From an uncultured Prevotellaceae bacterium (GTDB lineage Bacteria > Bacteroidota > Bacteroidia > Bacteroidales > Bacteroidaceae): a DNA stretch of 40,300 nucleotides. The position numbers and the translations under genes are program-made. Positions 14,491 to 22,257 of this stretch are shown one piece after another; the first letter of the stretch is position 1, and each line of letters begins with the position of its first letter. Location of the stretch: NCBI GenBank assembly GCA_900319385.1, contig ONOG01000031.1, positions 1-40,300 on the forward strand, in the 5' to 3' direction. A model generated the notes under the pieces. It saw only the letters and a program-made list of their open reading frames with translations, had not been told where the DNA came from and ran no database searches.

Positions 14491-16038
14491 ATGAATAAAC
14501 GGACCATACTCATCCTCGCATTCATCATGGGACTGTCGTTCATCACACTGCTCATCATGCAGATGCGCTACGTGGACGAAATCCTGAATATGCGCCGTGG
14601 ACATTTCGAGGAATCGGTGGGACGTGCCCTCACCAACGTGTCGCGTCAGCTCGAACTGGCCGAAACGGCACACTACCTGGAACAGGGCTCGGCAGCGGCA
14701 GAGGGCATCAGCACAGCTGCCGACACCATCTTCGTGACACAAGACTCGGCCATCATCCAGCGCACCAGCGTGGCACAGGCAAAGGACGGAAGCACCTTCC
14801 GCCTCACCTCGACCGAGGCCACCACACGTCTGGCCCCCAGCTACTTCACCAAGCGCAAGGGAATCACCTTGATGAACAAGTCGCGATCGCTGCAGGAAAT
14901 CATGCGCGAGCGCTACGACTACCAGAAAGACCTGGTCGATGAAGTGGTCTATTCCATCCTCTACACCGCCAGCGACCGGCCTTTGCAGGAGCGCATCGAC
15001 TTCCACGAACTGGACCAAATGCTCAAGTCTGAACTGACCAACAACGGCATCGACCTGCAGTATCACTTCCAGGTGCTGACCAACAACGGGCAGCTCGTCT
15101 TCCAGTGCTCCGACTACGACTCGGATGGCGAGCGCCACTCGTTCTCACAAACACTCTTTCGCAACGACCCCATCCAGAAGATGGGCGTGCTGAAAGTCCA
15201 CTTCCCGCAGTTCGGAAAGTATGTCTATAGCTCGCTGGCCTTCACCATCCCTGCCGTCATCTTTACCATCATCCTCCTCGTCACCTTCGTCATCACGATG
15301 ATACTCGTCTTCCGCCAAAAGAAACTCTCGGAAGTGAAGAACGACTTTATCAACAACATGACGCACGAGTTCAAGACCCCCATCTCCACCATCTCGCTTG
15401 CCTCGCAGATGCTGGGCGACGAAAGCGTGAACAAGTCGCCACAGATGCTCAAGCGACTGGCCAACACCATCAACGACGAGGCCAAGCGACTGCGCTTCCA
15501 GGTCGAGAAAGTGCTGCAACTCAGCATGTACGAAAACCAGAAAGCCAACTTGCAGATGACGGAGGTGAACGTGAACGAACTCATCAGCGGCGTCGTGCAT
15601 ACCTTCACGCTGAAGGTGGAGAAGAACGGAGGCAAAATCGTCACACACCTCAATGCCGAACACCCGAAGGTGCTGGTCGATGAGATGCACATCACAAACG
15701 TCGTCTTCAACCTGATGGACAACGCTGTGAAGTACCGCCGGCAGGACACGCAGCTCGAACTCACCGTCTCGACATGGAACGAACCCCACCAGCTCTGCAT
15801 CTCGATTCAGGACAACGGCATCGGCATACGGCGTGACGACCTCAAGAAGATTTTCGAGAAATTCTACCGCGTCCACACCGGCAATGTCCACGATGTGAAA
15901 GGCTTCGGACTCGGCTTGGCCTACGTCAAGAAAATCATCTCCGACCACCGCGGCACGGTGACTGCCGAGAGCGAACTGGGCATCGGCACGAAGTTCATCA
16001 TCACCCTCCCCATCTATGGTGATGAAATGGAAAATTGA
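14491..16038 (+). CDS. rprX: Sensor histidine kinase RprX
   Basis: 515 aa. Two membrane helices (about 6-24 and 250-273) enclose a periplasmic sensor of about 225 residues without a recognised domain. The kinase core has the phosphorylated His292 in NNMTHEFKTPIS, an N box (VVFNLMDNAVKYR), DNGIG and GFGLGL. The sequence and the neighbouring regulator match the RprX/RprY system of Bacteroides and Porphyromonas. The gene ends 151 bp before rprY; between them lies a 30-bp perfect inverted repeat. Signal sensed is unknown. Confidence 0.9.
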   Translation: MNKRTILILAFIMGLSFITLLIMQMRYVDEILNMRRGHFEESVGRALTNVSRQLELAETAHYLEQGSAAAEGISTAADTIFVTQDSAIIQRTSVAQAKDGSTFRLTSTEATTRLAPSYFTKRKGITLMNKSRSLQEIMRERYDYQKDLVDEVVYSILYTASDRPLQERIDFHELDQMLKSELTNNGIDLQYHFQVLTNNGQLVFQCSDYDSDGERHSFSQTLFRNDPIQKMGVLKVHFPQFGKYVYSSLAFTIPAVIFTIILLVTFVITMILVFRQKKLSEVKNDFINNMTHEFKTPISTISLASQMLGDESVNKSPQMLKRLANTINDEAKRLRFQVEKVLQLSMYENQKANLQMTEVNVNELISGVVHTFTLKVEKNGGKIVTHLNAEHPKVLVDEMHITNVVFNLMDNAVKYRRQDTQLELTVSTWNEPHQLCISIQDNGIGIRRDDLKKIFEKFYRVHTGNVHDVKGFGLGLAYVKKIISDHRGTVTAESELGIGTKFIITLPIYGDEMEN

Positions 16039-16053
16039 AAATTGAAAATGCTT

Positions 16054-16151
16054 AATGTTTAGAGTTTAGTGTTTAGAGTTTAGCGCGCTATCTGACTCAC
16101 CAGTACACTAAACAATAAACACTAAACTCTAAACACTAAACTCTAAACATT
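16054..16151 (+). repeat. 30-bp perfect inverted repeat between rprX and rprY
   Basis: Arm 16054-16083 (AATGTTTAGAGTTTAGTG...) is the exact reverse complement of 16122-16151, with a 38-base loop. Arms consist of GTTTAGA/GTTTAGT iterations. In RNA this would make a long AT-rich hairpin inside the rprXY transcript; a further ACTAAACACT run continues to about 16180. It could set the kinase-to-regulator ratio or simply be a mobile simple repeat. Confidence 0.9.
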
Positions 16152-16189
16152 CAGTACACTAAGCACTAAACACTAAAACATTCAACTCT

Positions 16190-16900
16190 ATGGAAGAAAA
16201 AATTGAAAATGTCAACATCCTGCTCTGCGAGGACGACGAGAACCTCGGTATGCTGCTCCGCGAATACCTTGAGGCCAAAGGCTACAACGCCGAACTCTGT
16301 GTCGATGGCGAAGAAGGTTTCGACACCTTCCGCAGCGGACACTTCGACCTGTGCATCCTCGATGTGATGATGCCCAAGATGGACGGATTCACGCTCGCAA
16401 AACGCATCCGCGAGATGAATCAGGAGATACCCTTCATCTTCCTCACCGCCAAGACTCTCATCGAAGACGTGCGCGCCGGTTTCGAAATCGGTGCCGACGA
16501 CTACATCACCAAGCCCTTCCGCATGGACGTCGTTGTCCTGCGCATCGAAGCCATCCTGCGCCGCGTGCGTGGCAAGGCCACCAAGAACGATGCCATCCGA
16601 CCCATCGGCATCTTCATGTTCGACACCCAGAAGCAGACGCTCGTCGCTGGCAACAAGGTCAAGAAACTGACCACCAAGGAGGCCGAACTGCTCACCCTGC
16701 TGAGCAACAAGCCCAACGAGTTGCTGCCCCGCGACTTTGCACTCAAGAGCATCTGGATCGACGACAACTACTTCAACGCGCGGTCGATGGATGTCTATAT
16801 CACCAAACTGCGCAAACACCTGAAGGACGACCCGAACGTCGAGATCCTCAACGTGCACGGCAAGGGGTATAAACTCGTAGTCAGCGAATTGCCCGCCTAA
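16190..16900 (+). CDS. rprY: Response regulator RprY (OmpR family)
   Basis: 236 aa. The receiver domain has acidic residues ED at 14-16, the phospho-acceptor Asp58 in CILDVMMPKMDG, Thr in FLTAK and Lys in ITKPF. A C-terminal winged helix of the OmpR type follows (LTTKEAELLTLL, SIWIDDNYFNARSMDVYITK, LRKHLKDDPNVEILNVHGKG), close to RprY of Bacteroides. Partner of the upstream kinase. The stop is followed at once by the 162-bp nested palindrome, which probably ends transcription. Confidence 0.93.
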   Translation: MEEKIENVNILLCEDDENLGMLLREYLEAKGYNAELCVDGEEGFDTFRSGHFDLCILDVMMPKMDGFTLAKRIREMNQEIPFIFLTAKTLIEDVRAGFEIGADDYITKPFRMDVVVLRIEAILRRVRGKATKNDAIRPIGIFMFDTQKQTLVAGNKVKKLTTKEAELLTLLSNKPNELLPRDFALKSIWIDDNYFNARSMDVYITKLRKHLKDDPNVEILNVHGKGYKLVVSELPA

Positions 16901-17062
16901 AAAAGCCTCCCCCCGCCCCCCTCCGAGAGAGGGGGAGTTGGGTACTCAAAAAAATCATCGCCCTGCAACGTGTAATCGTTTGGAAACGAAAGCATGTTGC
17001 AGGGCGATGCTACATGTGCTCAACTCTCCCCCTCTCTCGGAGGGGGTCGGGGGGAGGCTTTT
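16901..17062. repeat. 162-bp nested palindromic element (GC-rich repeat pair)
   Basis: Outer arms 16901-16937 and 17026-17062 (37 bp, one mismatch; AAAAGCCTCC...GAGAGAGGGGGAG) enclose inner arms 16957-16969 and 16996-17008 (ATCGCCCTGCAAC, perfect) and an apical stem TCGTTT/AAACGA. It fills the space between convergent rprY and the micro-protein gene, so it can act as a bidirectional terminator. The outer arm is one of several copies of a GC-rich repeat in this window. Confidence 0.9.
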
Positions 17063-17082
17063 AGGCTGTCGGGACAAGTCTC

Positions 17083-17244
17083 TTAGTCGTACCAAATACT
17101 GGTATCAACCATAGCTGCCTCCCAGTGTCCGTAGGTTTCGTACTGCGACGGTCCACGTCCATTGTCGCGACGGTCGTCGTCTTCGTTGTACACATTGTCG
17201 AGGTCGTACTCTTCTGCCTCGTAATTGTAGCGAACGGGTTTCAT
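17083..17244 (-). CDS. Acidic 53-residue micro-protein
   Basis: Begins MKPVRYNYEAEEYDLDN and ends AMVDTSIWYD; very acidic and Tyr-rich, with no signal peptide or membrane segment. The ATG (17244) is preceded by AGGAGG at good spacing, an unusually strong Shine-Dalgarno site for Bacteroidales, which supports real translation and this start over longer upstream frames. I do not recognise the family. It lies downstream of ansA in the same direction, with 125 bp between them. Confidence 0.65.
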   Translation of the reverse strand: MKPVRYNYEAEEYDLDNVYNEDDDRRDNGRGPSQYETYGHWEAAMVDTSIWYD

Positions 17245-17369
17245 AGCAGTTCCTCCTTTCTTGATGAATGCCTCGCAGTGCGAAGCGGTTAAACAAAGTG
17301 TGACAATTCTTTTTCTGCGGTAAAGATAGACATAATTGGGGGAGCCTCCAAATTTTTGGCGCACATTTT

Positions 17370-18428
17370 TCAGCTTTCGGCCAAAGTCAGCTCTCCCACC
17401 AGCGGCCGACACATCATTTTGCGAACTGTAGGTGCGTCGTAGCCTCGACCAAAGAGGTACATGAGTTTGGTGACGGCACATTCGACGGTCATGTCTCGAC
17501 CGCCCACGACCCCTGCCTGCAAAAGCTGCTGTCCCGTGGCGTAGAGGTCCATTGCCACGCTGCCCTTCTGACACTGCGTGATGTTGACCACGACTTTTCC
17601 CTGCCGCGTCGCCTCGCGAATGGCACTGACGAGCCACTCGCGTCGGGGCGCATTGCCACTGCCGAAAGTGCGCAGCACGATGCCGCGGATGTCGGGCATA
17701 CGGAAAATCTGCTCGATGATGTCCTGACGCAACCCGGGAAACAGCGTGAGGGCCAGGACGGAGGTGTCGAGCCGGAAGTGCGGGGTGAAGGGCTGCGCAG
17801 GGTCAGGGCTTAGGATGGTGGCGGTGTCGTAGTTGAGATGGATGCCTGCGACAGCCAGCGGCGGGCAGTTGTACGAAGTGAAGGCGTTGAAATAGTCTGC
17901 ATTACACTTCGTCACGCGGTTGCCTCGGTAAAGGTGGGCCTCGAAGCAGATCGTGACCTCTGGCACTCGTGGCCGACCTGCATCGTCGCAAGCAGCAGCC
18001 AGTTCAATCGCGTTGATCAGATTCTCCTTGCCATCCGTTCGCAACACACCGATGGGCAGCTGACTGCCCGTCAGGACCACAGGTTTACCCAGGTTTTCCA
18101 ACATGAACGACAGAGCCGAGGCGGTGTAGGCCATCGTGTCGGTTCCGTGCAGAATGACGAAACCATCGAAGCGGTCGTAGCTTTCGGCGATGATGCGCAC
18201 CAGCTGAGCCCACAGCTCGGGCTGCATGTCGCTCGAGTCGATGGGGGGATCGAACTGATAGCTCTGCAGGTCGTAGTCGAACTGGCGGAGTTCAGGCACA
18301 TGTTTCGTCAAGTGCTCGAAATTAAAAGTTTCCAGCGCACCCGTCTCCGGATTGCGAATCATGCCGATGGTGCCGCCCGTATAAATCAACAGCACACGGC
18401 GACGAGGGGTAGAAAGAGTCGCTTTCAT
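17370..18428 (-). CDS. ansA: Type I (cytoplasmic) L-asparaginase
   Basis: 352 aa from the ATG at 18428. Hydrolyses asparagine to aspartate and ammonia. Both signature Thr motifs are present: YTGGTIGM (about 16-23) and LHGTDTMAYTASALSFML (about 93-110). GSQLPIGVLRTDGKENL is typical of the AnsA type, and no signal peptide is present. Transcription likely starts from the -7 element at 18465, divergent from the outer-membrane protein gene. Confidence 0.93.
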   Translation of the reverse strand: MKATLSTPRRRVLLIYTGGTIGMIRNPETGALETFNFEHLTKHVPELRQFDYDLQSYQFDPPIDSSDMQPELWAQLVRIIAESYDRFDGFVILHGTDTMAYTASALSFMLENLGKPVVLTGSQLPIGVLRTDGKENLINAIELAAACDDAGRPRVPEVTICFEAHLYRGNRVTKCNADYFNAFTSYNCPPLAVAGIHLNYDTATILSPDPAQPFTPHFRLDTSVLALTLFPGLRQDIIEQIFRMPDIRGIVLRTFGSGNAPRREWLVSAIREATRQGKVVVNITQCQKGSVAMDLYATGQQLLQAGVVGGRDMTVECAVTKLMYLFGRGYDAPTVRKMMCRPLVGELTLAES

Positions 18429-18464
18429 CTGACAAGAACGTTTTTTTATATAAAACTTTAGGTG

Positions 18465-18472
18465 CAAATATA
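18465..18472 (-). promoter_or_regulatory. -7 element for ansA
   Basis: TATATTTG on the minus strand, 37 bases before the ATG; fits TAnnTTTG. Confidence 0.5.
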
Positions 18473-18515
18473 GAGAATTTTTGTCATGAATACTAATTAT
18501 TTATTCATTTTTATT

Positions 18516-18523
18516 TACCTTTG
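18516..18523 (+). promoter_or_regulatory. -7 element for the beta-barrel protein
   Basis: TACCTTTG, fits TAnnTTTG, 63 bases before the ATG at 18587. Confidence 0.55.
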
Positions 18524-18586
18524 CCCTGCTTTCGCAAAATAGAAACGACTACTTTTTTTATTCACACTTAAACCAAACAAAAGAAA

Positions 18587-19174
18587 ATGAAAAGGAAACT
18601 TATGATACTGGTGGCCTCGTTGCTCCTTGTCAGCGCTCAGGCCCAGGACTTCCAAGTACGCCACGAAATTGCCGTCAGCTATGGTGCTGCACCTATCACG
18701 ATGTGGGGCAATGCGTTCTCCGACATCGCTCATTCTTTGGTCGGCACTACCTACGACAACGACGTTCACATCGGTCCAATCTCGGCTGAATACTTCTATC
18801 ATCTCGACGAAGTGCCGCGCCTCGGCGTGGGTGGTTCGTTCACCTACGTGAACCACGCCCAGGACATCCTCTTCAGCGGCAGCAAGACGGGCGACCGCAC
18901 TCGCAGCTACCTCACACTGATGCCGATGGTGAAATACAACTATGTTGACACGCGTAACTTCGGTATGTACCTGAAAGGTGGCGTGGGCCTCACTCTCGGT
19001 TTCGACAAAGAAAACCTCAACGGCAAGCCAACCGACTCCGAGACCAAGGCACGGTTCAACTTCCAACTGACTCTCTTGGGACTGGAGGCCGGCAGTCAGC
19101 ACCTGCGCGGCTATGTCGAACTGGGTGTCGGCGAACAGGGTGTCATGCTGGCTGGTGTGCGCTACCGCTTCTGA
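18587..19174 (+). CDS. Outer-membrane beta-barrel protein
   Basis: 195 aa with signal peptide MKRKLMILVASLLLVSAQAQ. The mature part alternates polar and hydrophobic residues in strand-like runs (YLTLMPMVKYNYV, GMYLKGGVGLTLGFD, RFNFQLTLLGLEAG) and ends GVRYRF, an aromatic C-terminal residue as used for outer-membrane insertion. It resembles the small OmpA/OMP_b-brl-type barrels common in Bacteroidetes. Function unknown. A long hairpin follows as terminator. Confidence 0.85.
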   Translation: MKRKLMILVASLLLVSAQAQDFQVRHEIAVSYGAAPITMWGNAFSDIAHSLVGTTYDNDVHIGPISAEYFYHLDEVPRLGVGGSFTYVNHAQDILFSGSKTGDRTRSYLTLMPMVKYNYVDTRNFGMYLKGGVGLTLGFDKENLNGKPTDSETKARFNFQLTLLGLEAGSQHLRGYVELGVGEQGVMLAGVRYRF

Positions 19175-19198
19175 CCGAGCACTCGACGAACGACATTT

Positions 19199-19267
19199 AA
19201 CCACGAAAACCACGAATTACACGAATAAGAGCAGTTCATATTCGTGTAATTCGTGGTTTTTGTGGTT
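19199..19267. terminator. CCACGAAT-type long hairpin, bidirectional terminator
   Basis: 29-bp arms (19199-19227 and 19239-19267) with a single mismatch; the inner 19 bp (ACCACGAATTACACGAATA) are perfect. It lies between convergent genes (barrel protein and GH2). The same ATTCGTG...CCACGAAT motif recurs at 26800, 29088-29380 and 36497-36659. Confidence 0.85.
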
Positions 19268-19272
19268 TACAG

Positions 19273-22188
19273 TTATTGGCAGTGCCGCAGGAAATCGCAC
19301 TCGATGATGCGAAGTTCGTGGCGCACCTTGTCGCCGTCCTTCGCCTTGTAAAGGTCAAGTTCGTTGGCTACAGGTTGCGCCAGTTCGGTCACTTGCCCAA
19401 AGGCATCGCTGTCTGTCGAGGCACCACGCAGCCTAATGGTGATGCTGCGCGTGGGATGATTGGGCAGAAGACTTAAAGTGACATAGCCCAACGACATCGG
19501 TGTGTTGCCCGACCATAGGAGGGTGTTGTCGTCAGCCAGCACCTCGATGGGATAGCTGCGACGACGCCAGCCCGTAAGTTTCATGTTGATTTCATCTACA
19601 CTTTCGGCCTTGTCAAAACAGAAAGTCATCCATGCCGTCGAGAGCCGTCCGTCGTTCTTCCATTCGGTTTCTTCATCGTCGTCGCAAGCGTTCTGGGCCT
19701 CGGCGGCGTTGACACCTGCATTGACGGAAGCGGGAAGGATGGTAAGGTTCTGGGCAGACGAGCCTGCCAGACTAACAGGGGTAGCAGGGTCAGAACTGCT
19801 AACTGTGCTATAGCTGCGAGCAGTGCTGAGTTCCTTGCTCTCCAGCACCAGCATTGCGACAGGCAAACCCTCAGCCTGGGCCATGATGCAGATGGTGCCA
19901 GACTGTGTCGTACTGCGCAGCAAGGCACGGTTGACGCCACATTCCACAGGCAGCTGCAGCGAGCCGACATAATTATCGGGACGACCGGCCGCAATGCCTC
20001 CGCACCACTCCGCCGGACCGTCAACCTTGAAGCTGACCATGCGATGGTCCAGCGGACAACGACGGCCTTCGCTGTCCACGACTTCAAACTCCAGCAATGC
20101 CATATCCCGACCATCGGCTACCAATCCTCCCTCAGCCGTCTTTGCCGAAAGGCGGAGCGAGGCAGGCTCACCGGTGGTGCGAAGTTCATAGCGGCAAACT
20201 TCCTTCCCTGCATGATAGCCAAGCGCCGTGAGTGTGCCAGGTTGGTACGCCACGCTGTCGGCGACGAAAAGATAATGGTATTCACGCCGCGCGATGGGCT
20301 GAGGCTGTCCGTTCAACAGCAGTCGCACGCTGTCGGTGTTGCTGACGATGTAGATGGGTTTCACCGTTCCGGCAGGGTAGTTCCAATGTCCCATGACGTA
20401 GATGGCAGGCACTTCGGGTTCCACCCATCCGTTCCACATGACTTGATGTGCATAAAACGAATCCTTCGGCAATCGCATGGCATCCACCACCCCACTCGTC
20501 CGATAGTTCGACTCTCCGCGACAATGGGTATTGGTGTCGCTGAAGATGATTTTCACACCTCCGCTGCTCACACGTCGTCCCGTGCCTGGCCGCACCTGCC
20601 AATAGTCGTACCAACGGCGTACATGCTCGATGGCCAGCTGGTCCTGATTGTGATTGTAGGCGGGAGCGGGTTCATTGCGATACAGCGGCCCGTCGCCACT
20701 CTGATGGTAGGGCCACGACCAGTTGTCCCAGTAACGTCGAAGACCTTCGTCGCGGCAATACTCCATGGCCCACACGGGCTTTCCTGCGCTCTTGTTGATG
20801 TAGAGCATCTCGCCACCATACTCTGCACAGCTGTTCTTTCCCAACATCTCGCGACAGCCGATGGCACGTCCGCCATGCGGGTCGAACTCGTCGCGCAGGG
20901 CTTTCATCTCCTGCATGTGCGGCTCGCTGATGCCCTTGTTTCCGCATTCGTAGAAGATGATGGAGGGGTTGTTGCGATAATAGACGATGGCATCGCGCAT
21001 CACCTCAACGCGCTGTTTCCACTGACGTCCTTCGACATCCTTCTCGGCATCGCCAGCTGGCATCGCCTGGAGAAGTCCGACGCGATCGCACGACGCTACG
21101 TCCTGCGGCGAAGGCATCGTGTGCATCCAACGGACGAGATTACCACCGCACTCCGTCATCAGACGGTTGGAATAGTCGCTAAGCCAAGTGGGCACATCGA
21201 CACCCACGCCAGGCCACTCGTTCGTGGTGCGTTGTGCAAAGCCATGTACCATCAACAGACGATCGTTCAGACGGATTGTGCCTTCGCCAAAGTAGGTCTT
21301 GCGGAATCCCGTAAGGGTCGTCAGGCTATCGACCATCTCTCCTTCGACCATCAGCTTTGTGCCGACGGCGTAAAGGTTGGGCTCGCGCCATGCCCAGAAC
21401 TTCAGAGGCAGGCGCAGCCGTGTCGTGAGCACCTTGGTTGTGTTTGCTGCGACGACGTCGCTGCCTACGGGGAAGGTGTGATTACCCGCGCCTTGGGCTT
21501 CACTGAGCACGGCATGCAGGGCCACATGTCGCGGCTTCTTGCTGTCGTTCCGCACCTGCGACTCCACGACCACAGTGGCCTCGCCCTTTTCCATGTCAAA
21601 ATCTTCGGCATAGACATAGACGCCCGTCGTGCCGAACGAACTGTAGAGCGGCAGCGTCTGATAGACATCGCCAAGGACATGCAGCCGCACACGTCGCCAC
21701 AGTCCGCCATAGTTGGCATTAAAGTTCTTGTTGTTCCACTGGAAGGTCATGCCTGTGGCTTGCTCGCGATAGTCCCAACGGTTGTCGGTCAGCACTTCGA
21801 GGCGGTTCTCACCTTTATATATTATATAAGGTGTAAGGTCGAAGCCGAAGGCCGTGATTCCATTCTCATGCAGCCCAAGCAAATGACCGTTGAGCCACAC
21901 ACGCGCTGCCTGCCGCACACCCTCGAACTCAATCAGCACCCGCTTTCCACGCGCCTCACGTGGCAGCCGGAAAGTCTTGACATAGCGCACGGTGTCGGTG
22001 GGCAGGTCGGCGATGCTAACCGCAAAGGCCGAACGTTCGTTCCAGGCACGGGGCAACGTCACGTCTGTCACGACGGAATCGCGACAGACATAACTCCAGC
22101 CTTCATCGAAGGGAATGGTGAGCCTCCCACCCTGTCCCCTCCCGAGGAGGAGGAGCAGCCATACAGCTATAAGAAAAATGATTTTCAT
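19273..22188 (-). CDS. Glycoside hydrolase family 2 protein (beta-galactosidase-like), noncanonical acid/base
   Basis: 971 aa from the ATG at 22188, which opens a signal peptide (MKIIFLIAVWLLLLLG). GH2 layout: sugar-binding sandwich (about 25-180; TFRLPREARGKRVLIEFEGV), Ig-like domain, TIM barrel (about 300-600), DUF4982-like segment, and a C-terminal discoidin-like region (about 830-950). The strand that normally ends in GNE reads NNPSIIFYECGNKGI, so the usual acid/base Glu is Lys418; such GNxGI variants occur in Bacteroidetes GH2 proteins. It lies 59 bp downstream of the PL11 lyase in one operon. A galactan or arabinogalactan side-chain role is inferred. Codons 11-24 lie within a GC-rich repeat. 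Confidence 0.85.
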   Translation of the reverse strand: MKIIFLIAVWLLLLLGRGQGGRLTIPFDEGWSYVCRDSVVTDVTLPRAWNERSAFAVSIADLPTDTVRYVKTFRLPREARGKRVLIEFEGVRQAARVWLNGHLLGLHENGITAFGFDLTPYIIYKGENRLEVLTDNRWDYREQATGMTFQWNNKNFNANYGGLWRRVRLHVLGDVYQTLPLYSSFGTTGVYVYAEDFDMEKGEATVVVESQVRNDSKKPRHVALHAVLSEAQGAGNHTFPVGSDVVAANTTKVLTTRLRLPLKFWAWREPNLYAVGTKLMVEGEMVDSLTTLTGFRKTYFGEGTIRLNDRLLMVHGFAQRTTNEWPGVGVDVPTWLSDYSNRLMTECGGNLVRWMHTMPSPQDVASCDRVGLLQAMPAGDAEKDVEGRQWKQRVEVMRDAIVYYRNNPSIIFYECGNKGISEPHMQEMKALRDEFDPHGGRAIGCREMLGKNSCAEYGGEMLYINKSAGKPVWAMEYCRDEGLRRYWDNWSWPYHQSGDGPLYRNEPAPAYNHNQDQLAIEHVRRWYDYWQVRPGTGRRVSSGGVKIIFSDTNTHCRGESNYRTSGVVDAMRLPKDSFYAHQVMWNGWVEPEVPAIYVMGHWNYPAGTVKPIYIVSNTDSVRLLLNGQPQPIARREYHYLFVADSVAYQPGTLTALGYHAGKEVCRYELRTTGEPASLRLSAKTAEGGLVADGRDMALLEFEVVDSEGRRCPLDHRMVSFKVDGPAEWCGGIAAGRPDNYVGSLQLPVECGVNRALLRSTTQSGTICIMAQAEGLPVAMLVLESKELSTARSYSTVSSSDPATPVSLAGSSAQNLTILPASVNAGVNAAEAQNACDDDEETEWKNDGRLSTAWMTFCFDKAESVDEINMKLTGWRRRSYPIEVLADDNTLLWSGNTPMSLGYVTLSLLPNHPTRSITIRLRGASTDSDAFGQVTELAQPVANELDLYKAKDGDKVRHELRIIECDFLRHCQ
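22121..22155 (+). repeat. GC-rich repeat copy inside the GH2 signal-peptide region
   Basis: AGCCTCCCACCCTGTCCCCT plus CCCGAGGAGGAGGAG aligns with the element at 16903-16937 (AGCCTCCC...GAGAGAGGGGGAG). On the coding strand it encodes Leu-Leu-Leu-Leu-Gly-Arg-Gly-Gln-Gly-Gly-Arg-Leu. AT-rich GTGAAAAGTGAA repeats lie next to it upstream of the gene, as at 1558 and 29535. Confidence 0.55.
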
Positions 22189-22257
22189 TTTACACTCTTC
22201 ACTTTTCACTCTTCACTTTTCACTCTTCACTTTTCACTCTTCACTTTTCACTTTTTA
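22189..22257. repeat. CACTCTTCACTTTT tandem repeat
   Basis: About four and a half units of a 14-15-bp CACTCTTCACTTTT sequence fill the space between GH2 and PL11 and reach the PL11 stop codon. No terminator is seen, so PL11 and GH2 are probably co-transcribed. Confidence 0.85.

Noticed and set aside
17083..17637. 184-codon version of the micro-protein extending into ansA
   Set aside because: The extension is an alternate frame of ansA; the AGGAGG site fixes the start at 17244.
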